Positions 11,380 through 20,715 of a stretch of DNA of 64,000 nucleotides are shown piece after piece (position 1 is the stretch's first letter; every line of letters starts with the position of its first letter). The notes beneath the pieces are model-generated. The model had not been told where the DNA came from, did not search any database, and saw only the letters and a program-made list of their open reading frames with translations. This stretch comes from Lunularia cruciata. Taxonomy: Eukaryota; Streptophyta; Marchantiopsida; Lunulariales; Lunulariaceae. The position numbers and the translations under genes were made by a program. The stretch is from NCBI GenBank assembly GCA_948567375.1, contig OX419760.1:42470001-42534000 (forward strand), written 5' to 3'.

Positions 11380-12332
11380 TTCAAAGATTGCCTAAATGAA
11401 GGCCGAGGGCCTCTAGGGAAACGAGTGCAAAAGTTGGTAGATATGTGCCCAATACAACCACAATTGTAACAACGGCGTTGTTCTCCTCGAGTCCCTTCTC
11501 CTCGTGGGACTCTATCTCTTCGTTCTTCTACCCGTCCCCACTCCCCTTGAAGCGGTCGTGCTCCTCGATCCCAGAATCAAAGGTTGCCCAATTCCATCGG
11601 TACTGGTCCACCCATGTGTGGCATTTCTGCCCGATAATGTTAAGGTGGAGCTACTCCTTCACCTCCACCTAATGCTCCTACTATTCTCTGCGCACAAGCA
11701 ATGGCTTCAAATACCGTGTGAGGATTTTGCACCATGACTTCTTGGAAAATCCGCTCTTTCAACCCTCGTTTGAAATTGTCAAGAGTCTCTGCTGAACTCA
11801 TGTTGGTAATTGCAACTTGTAGATCCAGAAAAGCCTCCACATACTCTTGTACGCTATTCTTCTGTCTCAATCCTCATAGTCGGGTTCGAGCCATCTGCAC
11901 AAAATCCACCAATTGGAAATTCTTCAGTAGTCCTTCTTGCATTGCTGTCCATGTGACCTCCCTTCTCTCTGCCAACATGGATTGTTCCCAAGCATCATAC
12001 CATGTGAGGGCTTTATCGGTCAAGTACCCACATGCAAACACGCCTGCAGCATGCTCTGTGATCTCTGTTGAGAACAATCGGAAATATCGATTCATTCTCA
12101 AGATCCAATTTTCCACTACTCCCATCAAACACTGCCCCTTGTGAGGTTTGATGTTGCAGGTCTTCTTCATCCGGAGTAGCAATGTGGCTTCATCATTGAT
12201 AGGGTTCGTAGGCACGGATGCCTCTCCAAGTACTTCAGTCGCAGAAACTGGGTTTTGAGAAGGCTCTTCTTCTTGCATGGCTTGATCATTCCTGAGGATC
12301 TGCACTTGACTTTGTAATGTCTCCATGGTCAT
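11380..12332 (-). pseudogene. Gag of element G with zinc-knuckle remnant
   Basis: The gag starts at 12332 (MTMETLQSQVQIL). It has the usual capsid features: NWILRMNRYFRLFS, then KALTWYDAWEQS, and, after a stop near 11874, NSVQEYVEAFLDLQ and LDNFKRGLKERIF. A CCHC zinc-knuckle-like segment (CYNCGCIGHISTNFC) lies at about 11430-11475 on the minus strand; its last spacing is five residues instead of four. The frame is interrupted at about 11872 and again near 11640, so no full-length gag is made. In a working element gag forms the particle that packages the RNA. Confidence 0.8.
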
Positions 12333-12434
12333 CTAAATCTCTTGAAATTCATTCAACATCCCTTGCATTCCTTGCACCAACTCTTGCAATTGCGGATCCA
12401 TGGTTCCTGCAACACTCAATTGCTAATGTCTACT

Positions 12435-12638
12435 TCAATATAGAGTCAATATAATCACTCTGGAAGGCGCACAAACTATTGGAACTACCATTGGGACCTC
12501 AGAAGCTATCACTCGTTGATAATACTCCTCACCAAAATTCCTAACCACAAAATCCCTAAACATCAATTTCGGCCTCACTACATAATGGATTTCTACTTGA
12601 GTGTTGAAAGGGAGAGGATTTGGGACATTCATATCCAT
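12435..12638 (-). CDS. Second leader ORF of element G, unknown module
   Basis: This 67-residue ORF lies between the primer-binding site and gag, on the coding strand of G. I do not recognise the family. It aligns without gaps over about 50 residues with the ORF just upstream (12643-12864): both share PF near the start, I at alignment position 8, R at 19, an FGxE motif, RV six residues later, and P-x(3)-P-x-V near the end. Its ATG lies four bases after the stop of the upstream ORF (TGATAAAATGG), a layout compatible with termination-reinitiation. It may be a real accessory protein, an upstream regulatory ORF, or a chance survivor. Confidence 0.45.
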   Translation of the reverse strand: MDMNVPNPLPFNTQVEIHYVVRPKLMFRDFVVRNFGEEYYQRVIASEVPMVVPIVCAPSRVIILTLY

Positions 12639-12642
12639 TTTA

Positions 12643-12864
12643 TCATAATAGAATGTAGATTGTCAAATCCCACTCTCTGTCATATATCACCATAGGTAGA
12701 ATCACCGGGTTTGGTGAGTTCATCACTCTGTCCATGAATTCTGTGCCAAAGTGATAAACTAGCGATACCCTCATTTGCTCACGCTGGATATACATAATCT
12801 TGATGTGGAATAGGTTTGAGAATGGAAAGCTAGGTGTAGGAAATTGGCCTCCCTGCGCATCCAT
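12643..12864 (-). CDS. First leader ORF of element G, unknown module
   Basis: A 73-residue ORF starting about 140 bases after the primer-binding site of G, with no internal stop. It is rich in aromatic and hydrophobic residues (FHIKIMYIQREQMRVSL, YHFGTEFMDRVMNSP) and has no obvious signal peptide, zinc-binding motif or coiled coil. Its similarity to the next ORF suggests an old tandem duplication. Leader ORFs of this kind are not part of the standard gag-pol plan of plant chromoviruses. The function is unknown. Confidence 0.45.
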   Translation of the reverse strand: MDAQGGQFPTPSFPFSNLFHIKIMYIQREQMRVSLVYHFGTEFMDRVMNSPNPVILPMVIYDREWDLTIYILL

Positions 12865-12990
12865 CCCATCCGCTCTCTAAAGTCCTTCCTAAGTCTAACA
12901 ACTACTCTATGTTCTCCACCTCAAATTACTCAATTTTAGTAGTTTGTGCTATTCCAAGAGGGGTGATCCACTCTCTTGGAGTAAAACACT

Positions 12991-13003
12991 CGCTCTGATA
13001 CCA
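12991..13003 (-). other. Primer-binding site of element G
   Basis: The minus strand reads TGGTATCAGAGCG one base after the end of the 5' LTR. It matches the 3' end of plant initiator tRNA-Met, the usual primer for Ty3 elements in plants. It is intact, while the equivalent site in copy D is mutated. Confidence 0.9.
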
Positions 13004-13004
13004 T

Positions 13005-13738
13005 TGTAATACTCTGAGGACAAGAGAAGAGAGAAAACACAGATTGCACACTCAAACAATTGATGCCCCAAGGGAGCACCTTCTCTTTATTATATAGACA
13101 AAGAGGATCTCCGCCAAGGAAGCTCCTCCATAGGATTAGGGACACAGATAAGTGACATGTCAGCAAGCTCCACCCTTGTATTAATTACTTGGATGGGTGA
13201 CATGTCTGGTCTAGGTCCTATCTGGTTGGTCAAACAAGCTTTGACCAGAGGGAATCTTTTAGGGAATCTTCCTATAGGAATCTCAAAATCACGTAAAGTA
13301 CCGTTGGAAAGCTCTCGACGAGACAAAGTAGGGGGGAGGGAAGGCCAGCCTTTCCTCAATTGGGGGGGGATCTGCACATTTTCGAGGCCTAATTCATCCG
13401 TTTAGGCCTCCAAAATTGCCTTCAAAGATTTCAGGCATATTTCGATTCCTACTCTATTAGTAGAAGTCCCCTTTTGGTGGTACCTCTTTCTGATCTGTTT
13501 AGTCCATCATGTGTAACATCCTTCCAGATGTTACCAAACCAATTCTCACCTTTAAATCATATGTCTAGCTATTGGTTCTAAGGTTCTCAAGTCTATTTTG
13601 GTTTTTGCCCTATTAGTAGAATTACTCTTTTGGTGATACTTCTATCTGATCTATTTTGACCATCATGTATAACATCATTCTAGATGTTACCAAACTGAAT
13701 TTCACATCTAGATCATATGGCTAGCTCTTGGTATTACA
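13005..13738 (-). repeat. 5' LTR of element G
   Basis: It pairs with 7150-7886. On the plus strand it starts TGTAATACTCTGAGG and ends GGTATTACA. It is followed by ATATA (13739-13743), which matches GTATA before the other LTR (7145-7149) at four of five bases, as expected for the 5-bp target duplication of Ty3 integrases. Confidence 0.9.
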
Positions 13739-13930
13739 ATATACTTGTACATTGCACCATACAACATGGCTGCCAATGACACATTGAGTACAAAGTTCTT
13801 TGCAAAGGATATCCCTTTCATAATGTCACATGGGAGCCTCTTTTTCATCTCCACAAATGCACCAATAGCCCTTTAAGAGTTCAAGGATTCCCTAGCAATC
13901 AAGATGTCGCTAACTAGCAATGGGGAAATA
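13739..13930 (+). pseudogene. Chromodomain end of copy B pol
   Basis: The segment resumes the pol of B after element G. It encodes a decayed chromodomain (an FxKDIPF and W-E-P-like stretch, with the tail EFKDSLAIKM), then a polypurine tract (AATGGGGAAATA) that touches the LTR at 13931. Confidence 0.75.
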
Positions 13931-14472
13931 TGTAACAATATGGAGTTAGCAGACAAGCTAGTAGAGGCTAACGAGTTAGAAATATGCCAAATTAGCCAAG
14001 AATTCTAAGAATGTACTAGAAGCATCTAGGAAACTTCTTGGTACTTTTTAAGTATGGGAGTAATGTATATGTCAAGTAAGCAACTTCTAAGAAGAAATTC
14101 CTTGGAAAGCTTCCCAGCTAGCTTAGTTTGCATGCCAATTGGATGGTTTCTAGAAGAAAGCTTCTTGGGAAGCTTCTTGGCTAGCTTAGCTTACATATCA
14201 AGTATGTAGCTTCTAGAAAGAAGCTTCATAGAAAGCTTCTTGGCTAGTTTAGCTTGCACTCTAAGAAGGCGGCTTTTAGGAAACTTCTTCATTAGAAGCT
14301 TCTTAAAAGCCACCTCAACTTCCTTAGAAGTTTCCCAAGAGCATTTTTTATTCCCTATAAATACCAAAGCCAAAGCTCATGTTAAGTATTTAGAGTTTCA
14401 CTCATTCAAGAGTCTCATATGATCTTTCACTTTGATCTTCCATTCACTTATTTCTCTCCTTGATCTTTTATA
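13931..14472 (+). repeat. 3' LTR of copy B (alpha family)
   Basis: It begins TGTAACAATATGG and ends GATCTTTTATA, a one-base change from the family end TTTTACA. It contains three ~63-bp units with AAGCTTCTTGG and TAGCTTGCA, at about 14100-14275, and a TATAAATA box at 14356-14363. The phased heat-shock site near the LTR start is degraded here. Confidence 0.8.
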
Positions 14473-14594
14473 AATTATCATCACATTTCCTTAAACATAC
14501 ACATTACAATAGAAAATTTAATCCCAATTTAATTCCCTAATTTTATTTTCCATCATATCACTTTCTCACCAATTTGAAAATCTTACTTTTAGTT
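14473..14594. other. Short AT-rich gap between copies B and C
   Basis: About 120 bp with no coding similarity that I can see. It may be remaining host DNA or a degraded part of copy C, whose recognisable pol begins near 14595. Confidence 0.4.
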
Positions 14595-15848
14595 TGCGGA
14601 TAATGCTAATAGATTGGCAAGCTTCTACAAATGGTTCATCCACTATTATTCTCTTGTGGCCACACTATTGATTGATCTCTTGGCAAATGTAGAAAGCTTC
14701 AAGTGGACCACTAAGCAAGAAGAAGCATTCAAAAAACTTAAGCATATAGTGTAGTCATGATCCATCCTTCAACCATATGATCCTCAACTACCTTGTGTGG
14801 TTGATTTTGAGTGCTTCTGACTTTGCCATTAGAGTTTTGTTGCAATAGGAATTCCCAAATGGATTATTCTATTGCCTTTGTGTCTTGCCGACTAAACACA
14901 TCAGAAAGGAGATATTCTATTCAAGATAGAGAACAATTAGCAATAGTATATACAAAAAAGGTATAAGGATATTACCTCTTAGGAAAAAATGATAATGAGA
15001 ACTAATTACAAACCCTTGTTGTAGATCTTACATTTGGAGCACATGAAGAGTTCATATCAATGGGAGGAAAAACTATAATTGTTTGATTTCAAGCTTGAAT
15101 ACAAACATGGAGAGTTCCATGTCATTCACGATGCCTTGTTAAGACAACTTGACTTGAAGATTCTCCTTGAATCTCCCATGATAGAAATAATCATCACAAT
15201 GTAGATAGACTTGAAGATACATAGAGAGTTCAAGACTACTTTACAATAGAACCCTTCTTCATCTTATGCAAAGTATTCTTGTAACACAACACATTTTTAA
15301 TCAAAGATGTGCTGTTATTTTGCACAAACCAAATCTACATTCCAACTATAGGAGATCTATGATTGGTGCAACTTCAAGAGGTATATGATTTACTAATCAC
15401 TAATCACATGGGTATGAAAAAGACCTTGAGTACCCTATAATGTCAATGGTGGTGGCCAAATATTGCACAAGAGGTTTGAGAGTTTGTTTGATCTTGTGAG
15501 AGCTACCAATGCAACAAAGCCAACAACTATAAACCAGGTAGACTACTCCAACCACTTCCCATTTCATTTACTCATTGGGAACTTATAAGTCTCAACCTCA
15601 TCATGTCCATGCCAAAGATGGATGAAGACCTTACAACCATTATGGTGTTTGTTAATAAGCTTAGTAGCAGATTCACGTAGTACCTACCATGGATCCCATG
15701 GAAGCTCCAACATTGGACCAAACTATTTCAATACAATATGCAAACACCATGGGATGCCAAGGGATTTCTCATATTTGATTATGATTCTTGATTCATTGGT
15801 AAATTTTGGCAAGTGCTTTTTAAACACCTTGGCACCAATCTTGCCTTG
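14595..15848 (+). pseudogene. Decayed RT end, RNase H and integrase (copy C, left part)
   Basis: Starts with a segment like YANRLASFYKWFIHYYS and EEAFKKLK (the thumb region after RT), then RNase H remnants near 14800-15140 and the integrase zinc-binding region near 15380-15530 (QLQEVYDL, then CESYQCNKAN-like). The core follows near 15640 (VFVNKLSSRF). Many stops interrupt all frames. It ends at the target site of copy D. Confidence 0.75.
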
Positions 15849-15926
15849 TGTAACAATATAGCATTTACCAACAAGTTATTTGGGACTAAGGAAGTAGCAA
15901 ATAGGCCAATTAGCCCAAGAATTATA

Positions 15927-15941
15927 AGAATATTCTAGAAG
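15927..15941 (+). promoter_or_regulatory. Perfect heat-shock element in the 5' LTR of copy D
   Basis: AGAATATTCTAGAAG consists of nGAAn-nTTCn-nGAAn without mismatch, about 78 bp into the LTR and 280 bp upstream of the TATA box. The identical 15-mer is at 20862-20876 in the 3' LTR, and close variants are in copies M and the solo LTR. Confidence 0.55.
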
Positions 15942-16220
15942 CATCTAGGAAGCTACTTGGTACCTTCCAATTATTGGATAATGTGCATAACAAATGAAGA
16001 CTTTTAGGAGGAAGCTTAGTTTGCATGCCAAGTAGGCTGCTTCTAATAAGGAAATATATAAATATGTCAATTAAAATATCTAAAACTCTTTTGAATGAAA
16101 AATAGGTAATTATCATAGGAGGCTTCTTGAGAAGCTTCTTGGTTAGCTTGGCTTGCACTCTAAGAAAATGGCTTTTAAGAAGCTTTTTGAGAAACTTGTT
16201 GAGAGCATTGTATGCTTCCC

Positions 16221-16228
16221 TATAAATA
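16221..16228 (+). promoter_or_regulatory. LTR TATA box (copy D)
   Basis: TATAAATA within the context CCCTATAAATAYCAAAGCC, which is conserved in the LTRs of A, B, D and (reversed) M and the solo LTR. It is the likely start-site element for the genomic transcript. Confidence 0.6.
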
Positions 16229-16605
16229 TCAAAGCCCTAGCTCACACTAGGAATTTGGAGTGCCTCTCATTCAAGAGTTCCAATATGATTTTTCACTTTA
16301 ATCTTCCATTTTCCTATTTCTTTCCTTGGTCTTTTACATTGATATCAAAGGAAGAATGAGATGGACAGAAATTATGGACCACCAAATCCAATTCTGCCAA
16401 ACCATTTGGATTTTTGTGTCCATATACTATCCAAACATCGTTTCACATAGTTCATCATCTCACGCTTTGGGTAATTTTTTTTTAAATATAATCAAATTGT
16501 TTGACAAACCATTGGTACTTCTGATTGTAACTTGTGGAGAACGGTGGATGTGTTGCATCTACATGTTAACTTAGATAAATTATAAGTAGTTTAATAGAAT
16601 AGTAG

Positions 16606-17515
16606 CCATGGCGCCAATATCCAAAGTTATCATTGTTGTGCAATAACAAATTGAACATCTTAATTGATTGTTGGAAGAGTGAGATCATCAACAACAAGAG
16701 CATGTAGAGAGAGCACCATTTCAAGAAGGAGAAGAGAAAATCCAATGTCTAAAACCCAAGGCATTTGAAGGCAAGGACCTTTGAGGTGCAATAGAGAATT
16801 TTTTGTTTGATTATGAATACTATTTTGAAGCTACTAATTTTCAAGATGAACAAAGATTTATTTTCTTGGCTTCAAGCCAATTGGATGGAGTGGTAAAAAA
16901 ATTGCAGCAATTTTGAATGGAGCAAGTTGAACGGCAATTTGTTGCGCCAATCTCAACATGGGAAGAGTTCAAAGCATAATAATTGGGCAAATTCAAGAGA
17001 TAAATGCTACACAAACCGCATGAGATAGGTTGGTAAAATTGAAGCAAATTGGTTCTATAAGAAGCTACATCACTCAATTCTAGAACACTTGAATGAAAAT
17101 TCCATATATATTAGAAGGTGAAGCTTTGGATCAATTTATGAGGGGCTTGAAGTAACACACCAAATTGGAAGTGACTATGCAAGAGCCCAAACACTTGGAA
17201 GAAGCCATGCAGTTGGCTGAGTGCTTTGATTCCAATAACTTGGTTTTGACCTTGACCTTGACAAAACCTACCCGCACATTACACACAAGTGGAAGAGCCG
17301 ACACTAATAAGGATTGATGCCATCTAATGGAAACCACTTGGCCCTATAGATGGAAAAAGATTGTGAAAAAATGGTGGTTGCTTTTATTGTTGCCAAATTG
17401 GATATCACATTGTTGAATGTCCATTCAAGAATGGATGCCTTCAACAAATTGCCCAAATGGATTTTGTGGAGCGTGATGATGAAGAAAACAAGGAATCCCA
17501 ATAAGAGAACTCAAG
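16606..17515 (+). pseudogene. Decayed gag of copy D
   Basis: The likely start is ATGGCGCCAATATCC at 16606. Recognisable parts are PKAFEGKD and DYEYYFEAT near 16770-16830, SSQLDGVVKKL near 16870, QIGSIRSYITQF near 17047, LEGEALDQFMRGLK near 17117, and a corrupted zinc knuckle near 17380-17430 (CFYCCQIGYHIVECPF, apparently an H/Y exchange). There are many stops. Copy M carries the same capsid segment. Confidence 0.75.
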
Positions 17516-17524
17516 CCACTTATT

Positions 17525-19059
17525 GGGAACTTGATTAGTTCTAATGGGATTGAAGGCTTGACTTATGCAAGTTTACTTCACTTGCAAGCCTTGATATCTG
17601 ATCATAGTTATAGGATTTTGGTTGATTTTCAAAGTTCAAAGCATTGCATGTCTATACAATTAGCAAAGAAATTAAGTATTCCTATCAAACTATTAATTGG
17701 AAGTAGATTGATGATAGCGGATGGTAGAAAGATTCCACATTTTGTACCTCATATCTTGTTACATTCAAGATTGGGAAGGAGTATTTGGAGTGTATGAGGT
17801 TTGTAGTGGCACCTCTATACTATGATTTCATTCTAGGTTTGCCTTGGTTTGAATGTCATAAGGTTCAATTTGATTGGATCCGACAACAAATTCAAGTACA
17901 ACACCAAGGTAGGAATTTCAAATTAGGTTGTTTGGCACCTTTGAGTAAGACATCTAAAGATAATCGGTCCCAAGATGGAAATTCTATTAGTAAAGCAACC
18001 ATGAAGCAAGCTTTGGAGGAAGATAAGCCTATTTTTGCAATGTAGGTCAAGCCAATTGTGCATGAAGAATATGATGATGGCTAGAAGTCTCATCAAGCAA
18101 TGGTTGATCAAATAGTTCAAGAGTTTGCATATGTGTTTTTGTATGATCTACCAAAGGGATTACCTTCCAGTTGTGGTATGGCTTTCAAGATTGAGTTTTG
18201 CCAACAAGTACTCTAATGAGTAGACCAATCTATTGGCTCTCACCAAAGGAGTTGGACTAGCTTCAAACAACACTAATAGAGTTATTGGAGAAGGATTTTA
18301 TATGGTATAGTACATCTCCTTGGGGAGCATTGATACTATTTGTTCCAAAGAAGGATGGAGGACTTTGCTTCTATATTGATTACCATGGCCTCAATAAACA
18401 AAAAATAAAGAATGCATATCCCTTGCCATTGGAGTTATGTCGCAATAGGAATTTGCATATGGGTTACATCCCATTGCTTTTGTGTCTTGCCGACTAAACA
18501 CCATAGAAAGAAATTACTCTACTTGAGATTAAAAAAAACTAGCAATAGTTTATGCCACCAAGGTGTGGAAGCATTATCTCTTGGAGAAACAAGTAATCAT
18601 GCAAACCAATCATAAACCCTTGTTGTAGACATTATGAAGCACATGAAGAGTTGAAATCATGGAAGGTGGAACAATTATAGCTATTTGACCTCAAACTTGA
18701 GTACAAACCCAATAGGTTCCATGTCATCCTTGATGCCTTATCATGATGACATGATTTAATGTCTCTTCTCTCATCATGGTTGCAATTGCAATAGTGTCAT
18801 TTGACTCAAGAGTCCAAATTGAATTTAAGACAAATTTTTGACAAGACCCTTTCTTTCAAATGGTATAAGGTCATCTTGCACTACATGATAAGAAATAAAA
18901 CACCTTCTCAAGGACAGCCTTATATTCTATGAGAATTTGATCTATGTTCCAAACAAGGGACATCAACAACTTGCACAACTTCAAGAAACCCATTACTGTT
19001 GGTCACATGGGTGTGGACAAGACCATGGGTACCCTACAACACCAATGGTGGTGGCCCAA
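17525..19059 (+). pseudogene. Decayed pol of copy D, part 1, lacking the RT core
   Basis: The protease region (RILVDFQSSKHCMS near 17615, where a D-S-G motif would be expected) is followed by YDFILGLPWFECHKVQFDW near 17820. The start of reverse transcriptase is near 18120-18420 ([29 protein letters not shown]). At about 18430 the sequence jumps from NAYPLP directly to the RNase H stretch that other copies have after the RT (compare 5480 in copy B), so the catalytic part of RT is missing. RNase H and the start of integrase continue to the solo LTR. Confidence 0.8.
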
Positions 19060-19482
19060 TGTAAAAGACCAAAACCGAGGAGAGAAATAGGAGAATGGAA
19101 ACTCACATTGGGACACTTGAATGAGGGAAAGCTCAGAATGCCTAGCATGAGCTTCGGCCTTGGTATTTATAGGTAGCATACAAGTCCCTTGAAGCTTCTC
19201 AAGAAGCTTCCTTGAGCCGCTTTCTTGGAGTGCAAGCCAAGTTAACTAGGAAGCTTCTCAAGAAGCTTCCTTCTAGAAGCCGCCTACTTGGCGTGCAAGC
19301 TAAGCTAGTTAGAAGCTTCTAGAAGCTTCCTTCTAGAAGCTACCTGCTTAGGGCGCAAGTTAACTAGTTAGGAAGCTTCCTAAGAAGTTTCTTAGATGCT
19401 TCTAGAATATTCTAGGCTATTTTGTCTTATTCTCTACTTCGTAAGCCCAACTAACTTCGTCACTAAACTCCATATTGTTACA
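19060..19482 (-). repeat. Solo alpha-family LTR, reversed, inside the integrase of copy D
   Basis: The plus strand reads TGTAAAAGACC to ATTGTTACA over 423 bp. It is flanked by perfect copies of CCCAA (19055-19059 and 19483-19487), and the integrase sense of D resumes right after it. This is the signature of an insertion followed by recombination between LTRs that removed the body. It carries two phased heat-shock elements (19311-19330 and 19399-19413) and a reversed TATA box at 19164-19171. Confidence 0.92.
19311..19413 (-). promoter_or_regulatory. Heat-shock element cluster in the solo LTR
   Basis: AGAAGCTTCTAGAAGCTTCC at 19311-19330 has four consecutive perfect modules (nGAAn-nTTCn-nGAAn-nTTCn) followed by TTCTAGAA. 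CTTCTAGAATATTCT at 19399-19413 has three more. This is the densest such cluster in the window. Confidence 0.55.
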
Positions 19483-20715
19483 CCCAACATGGCATGAAAT
19501 GTTCAAGAGTTTGTCTGATCTTGTGAAAGTTTCCAATGCAACAAGGCTAGCGACTAGAAACCAATTGGACTCCTTCTACCACTTCCCATCCATTTGCTCA
19601 ATGGGAACATGTGAGCTTAGATCTCATCACCTCCTTGCCCAAGATAAAGCAAGGTCACACAATAATTATGGTGTTTGTGGATAGGTTGAGCAAGCAAATC
19701 CATTTAGCACCAACCTTTGATATAATGGATGCTCCAACATTGGCCTAGATCTATTTTGACAATGTCTTCAAACATCATGGAATGCCTTGTGTACTCATCT
19801 TTGACCATAATTGTTGATTCATTGAACTTTTTTGGCAAGCACTCTCCCAAATACTTGGCACCAAGCTTAATTTTTCCATGTCCTATCATCCTCAAAATGG
19901 TATACAAAACAAATGCACAAATTTCACCTTGGAGGATATACTTTGTGCCTTTATCAATGTTCATCATACCAATTGGGATGAATGTCTTGTAGTTACTAAG
20001 TTTACCTACAATAATTCCAAATAGGCAAGCACCAGATTCTCTCCTTTCTTCTTTAATTTTAACCAAGACCCAATTGTTCTAGATTCTCTTCTTGCTCTTC
20101 CTACATCTCATGTCTCTCATACTTCCACCTTCTTGACCATTATATTCCAATCCCTACAACAAGCCAAATCTCATCTCCTTGTTGCTCAAAATTGTCAAAA
20201 AAAATACACAAACCAACATCATTGTCATGACACCTTTAAACTTGGTGATAAGGTCATGCTTTCTTCTAGTAACATACCCTTTCCACTTGATACCCAAGTC
20301 CAAAAACTTGCTCCTAATTGAATAGGTCCATTTGATGTCACCCCCCAAATAATTTCTCTAGTTACTTATTAACTTGCCTTGCCTTGTCATATGCAAATCC
20401 ACTATGTCTTTCATGTTTCCAAGTTGAAACCCTTTGTTCCTAATCCATCTTCATTTTCCTCTCATGTCCAACCTCCCTCTCCTCCTATCCTTATCAACAA
20501 TCATGAGGAGTATGAAGTTGATCATATTCTTGCACATCACCGCATTCACTCGTGACCACAAATAACATATGGAGTACAAAGTCCTTTGGAAAGGGAATCC
20601 CCTTCATGATGCCATTTGGGAGTCTCTTTCTCATCTCCGGAATGCACAAATGACCATCCAAGAGTTCAAAGCTTCCATGGTGACAAGGACGTCACCAACT
20701 AGCAGTGGGAGAATA
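19483..20715 (+). pseudogene. Decayed pol of copy D, part 2: integrase and chromodomain
   Basis: The sense resumes with CESFQCNKAS-like zinc-binding residues near 19525. The core follows (IMVFVDRLSKQIHLAP near 19665; SYHPQNGIQNKC near 19880, corrupted from the usual HPQTDGQTE), then a segment with DKVMLSSSNIPFPLD near 20250, a HYVFHVSKLKPF-like stretch near 20400, and a chromodomain remnant (NHEEYEVDHILAHHR, then YKVLWKGNPLHDAIWE near 20570). It ends in AGTGGGAGAATA before the LTR. Confidence 0.8.

Larger units (their letters stand above)
7150..13738 (-). mobile_element. Ty3 chromovirus G, both LTRs present, minus strand
   Basis: This is the best-preserved retroelement of the window, 6.6 kb long. 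On the minus strand it has a 5' LTR (13738-13005), an initiator-tRNA-Met primer-binding site, a leader with two small ORFs, gag, pol (protease, reverse transcriptase, RNase H, integrase, chromodomain), a polypurine tract and a 3' LTR (7886-7150). The two LTRs are 734 and 737 bp and differ at only a few percent of positions by eye, so insertion was fairly recent compared with the alpha copies around it. Coding is nevertheless broken by several stops and frameshifts. Confidence 0.9.
5397..14472 (+). mobile_element. Alpha-family Ty3 chromovirus, copy B, interrupted by element G
   Basis: Copy B is split into 5397-7149 and 13739-14472 by the insertion of element G. The left part holds RNase H and integrase, the right part the end of the chromodomain, the polypurine tract and the 3' LTR. 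The reading sense is continuous across the gap: before G comes EYEVHC(I) and after it the V-x-W-K-G-Y-like segment. The flanking pentamers are GTATA (7145-7149) and ATATA (13739-13743), a target duplication with one mismatch. The 5' part of B is absent, presumably left of the window beyond M. Confidence 0.8.
15849..16338 (+). repeat. 5' LTR of copy D
   Basis: It begins TGTAACAATATAGC and ends GGTCTTTTACA. A perfect three-module heat-shock element lies at 15927-15941 and a TATAAATA box at 16221-16228. Compared with the 3' LTR of the same element, part of the ~60-bp unit array is replaced by an AT-rich stretch near 16045-16120. A primer-binding site like TGATATCAAAGG follows at 16340. Confidence 0.85.

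Noticed and set aside
14100-14275. Regularly spaced repeats that might be taken for a CRISPR array
   Set aside because: The units are AAGCTTC-rich tandem repeats within a plant retrotransposon LTR; the spacers are not unique and the same units occur in every LTR of the family.
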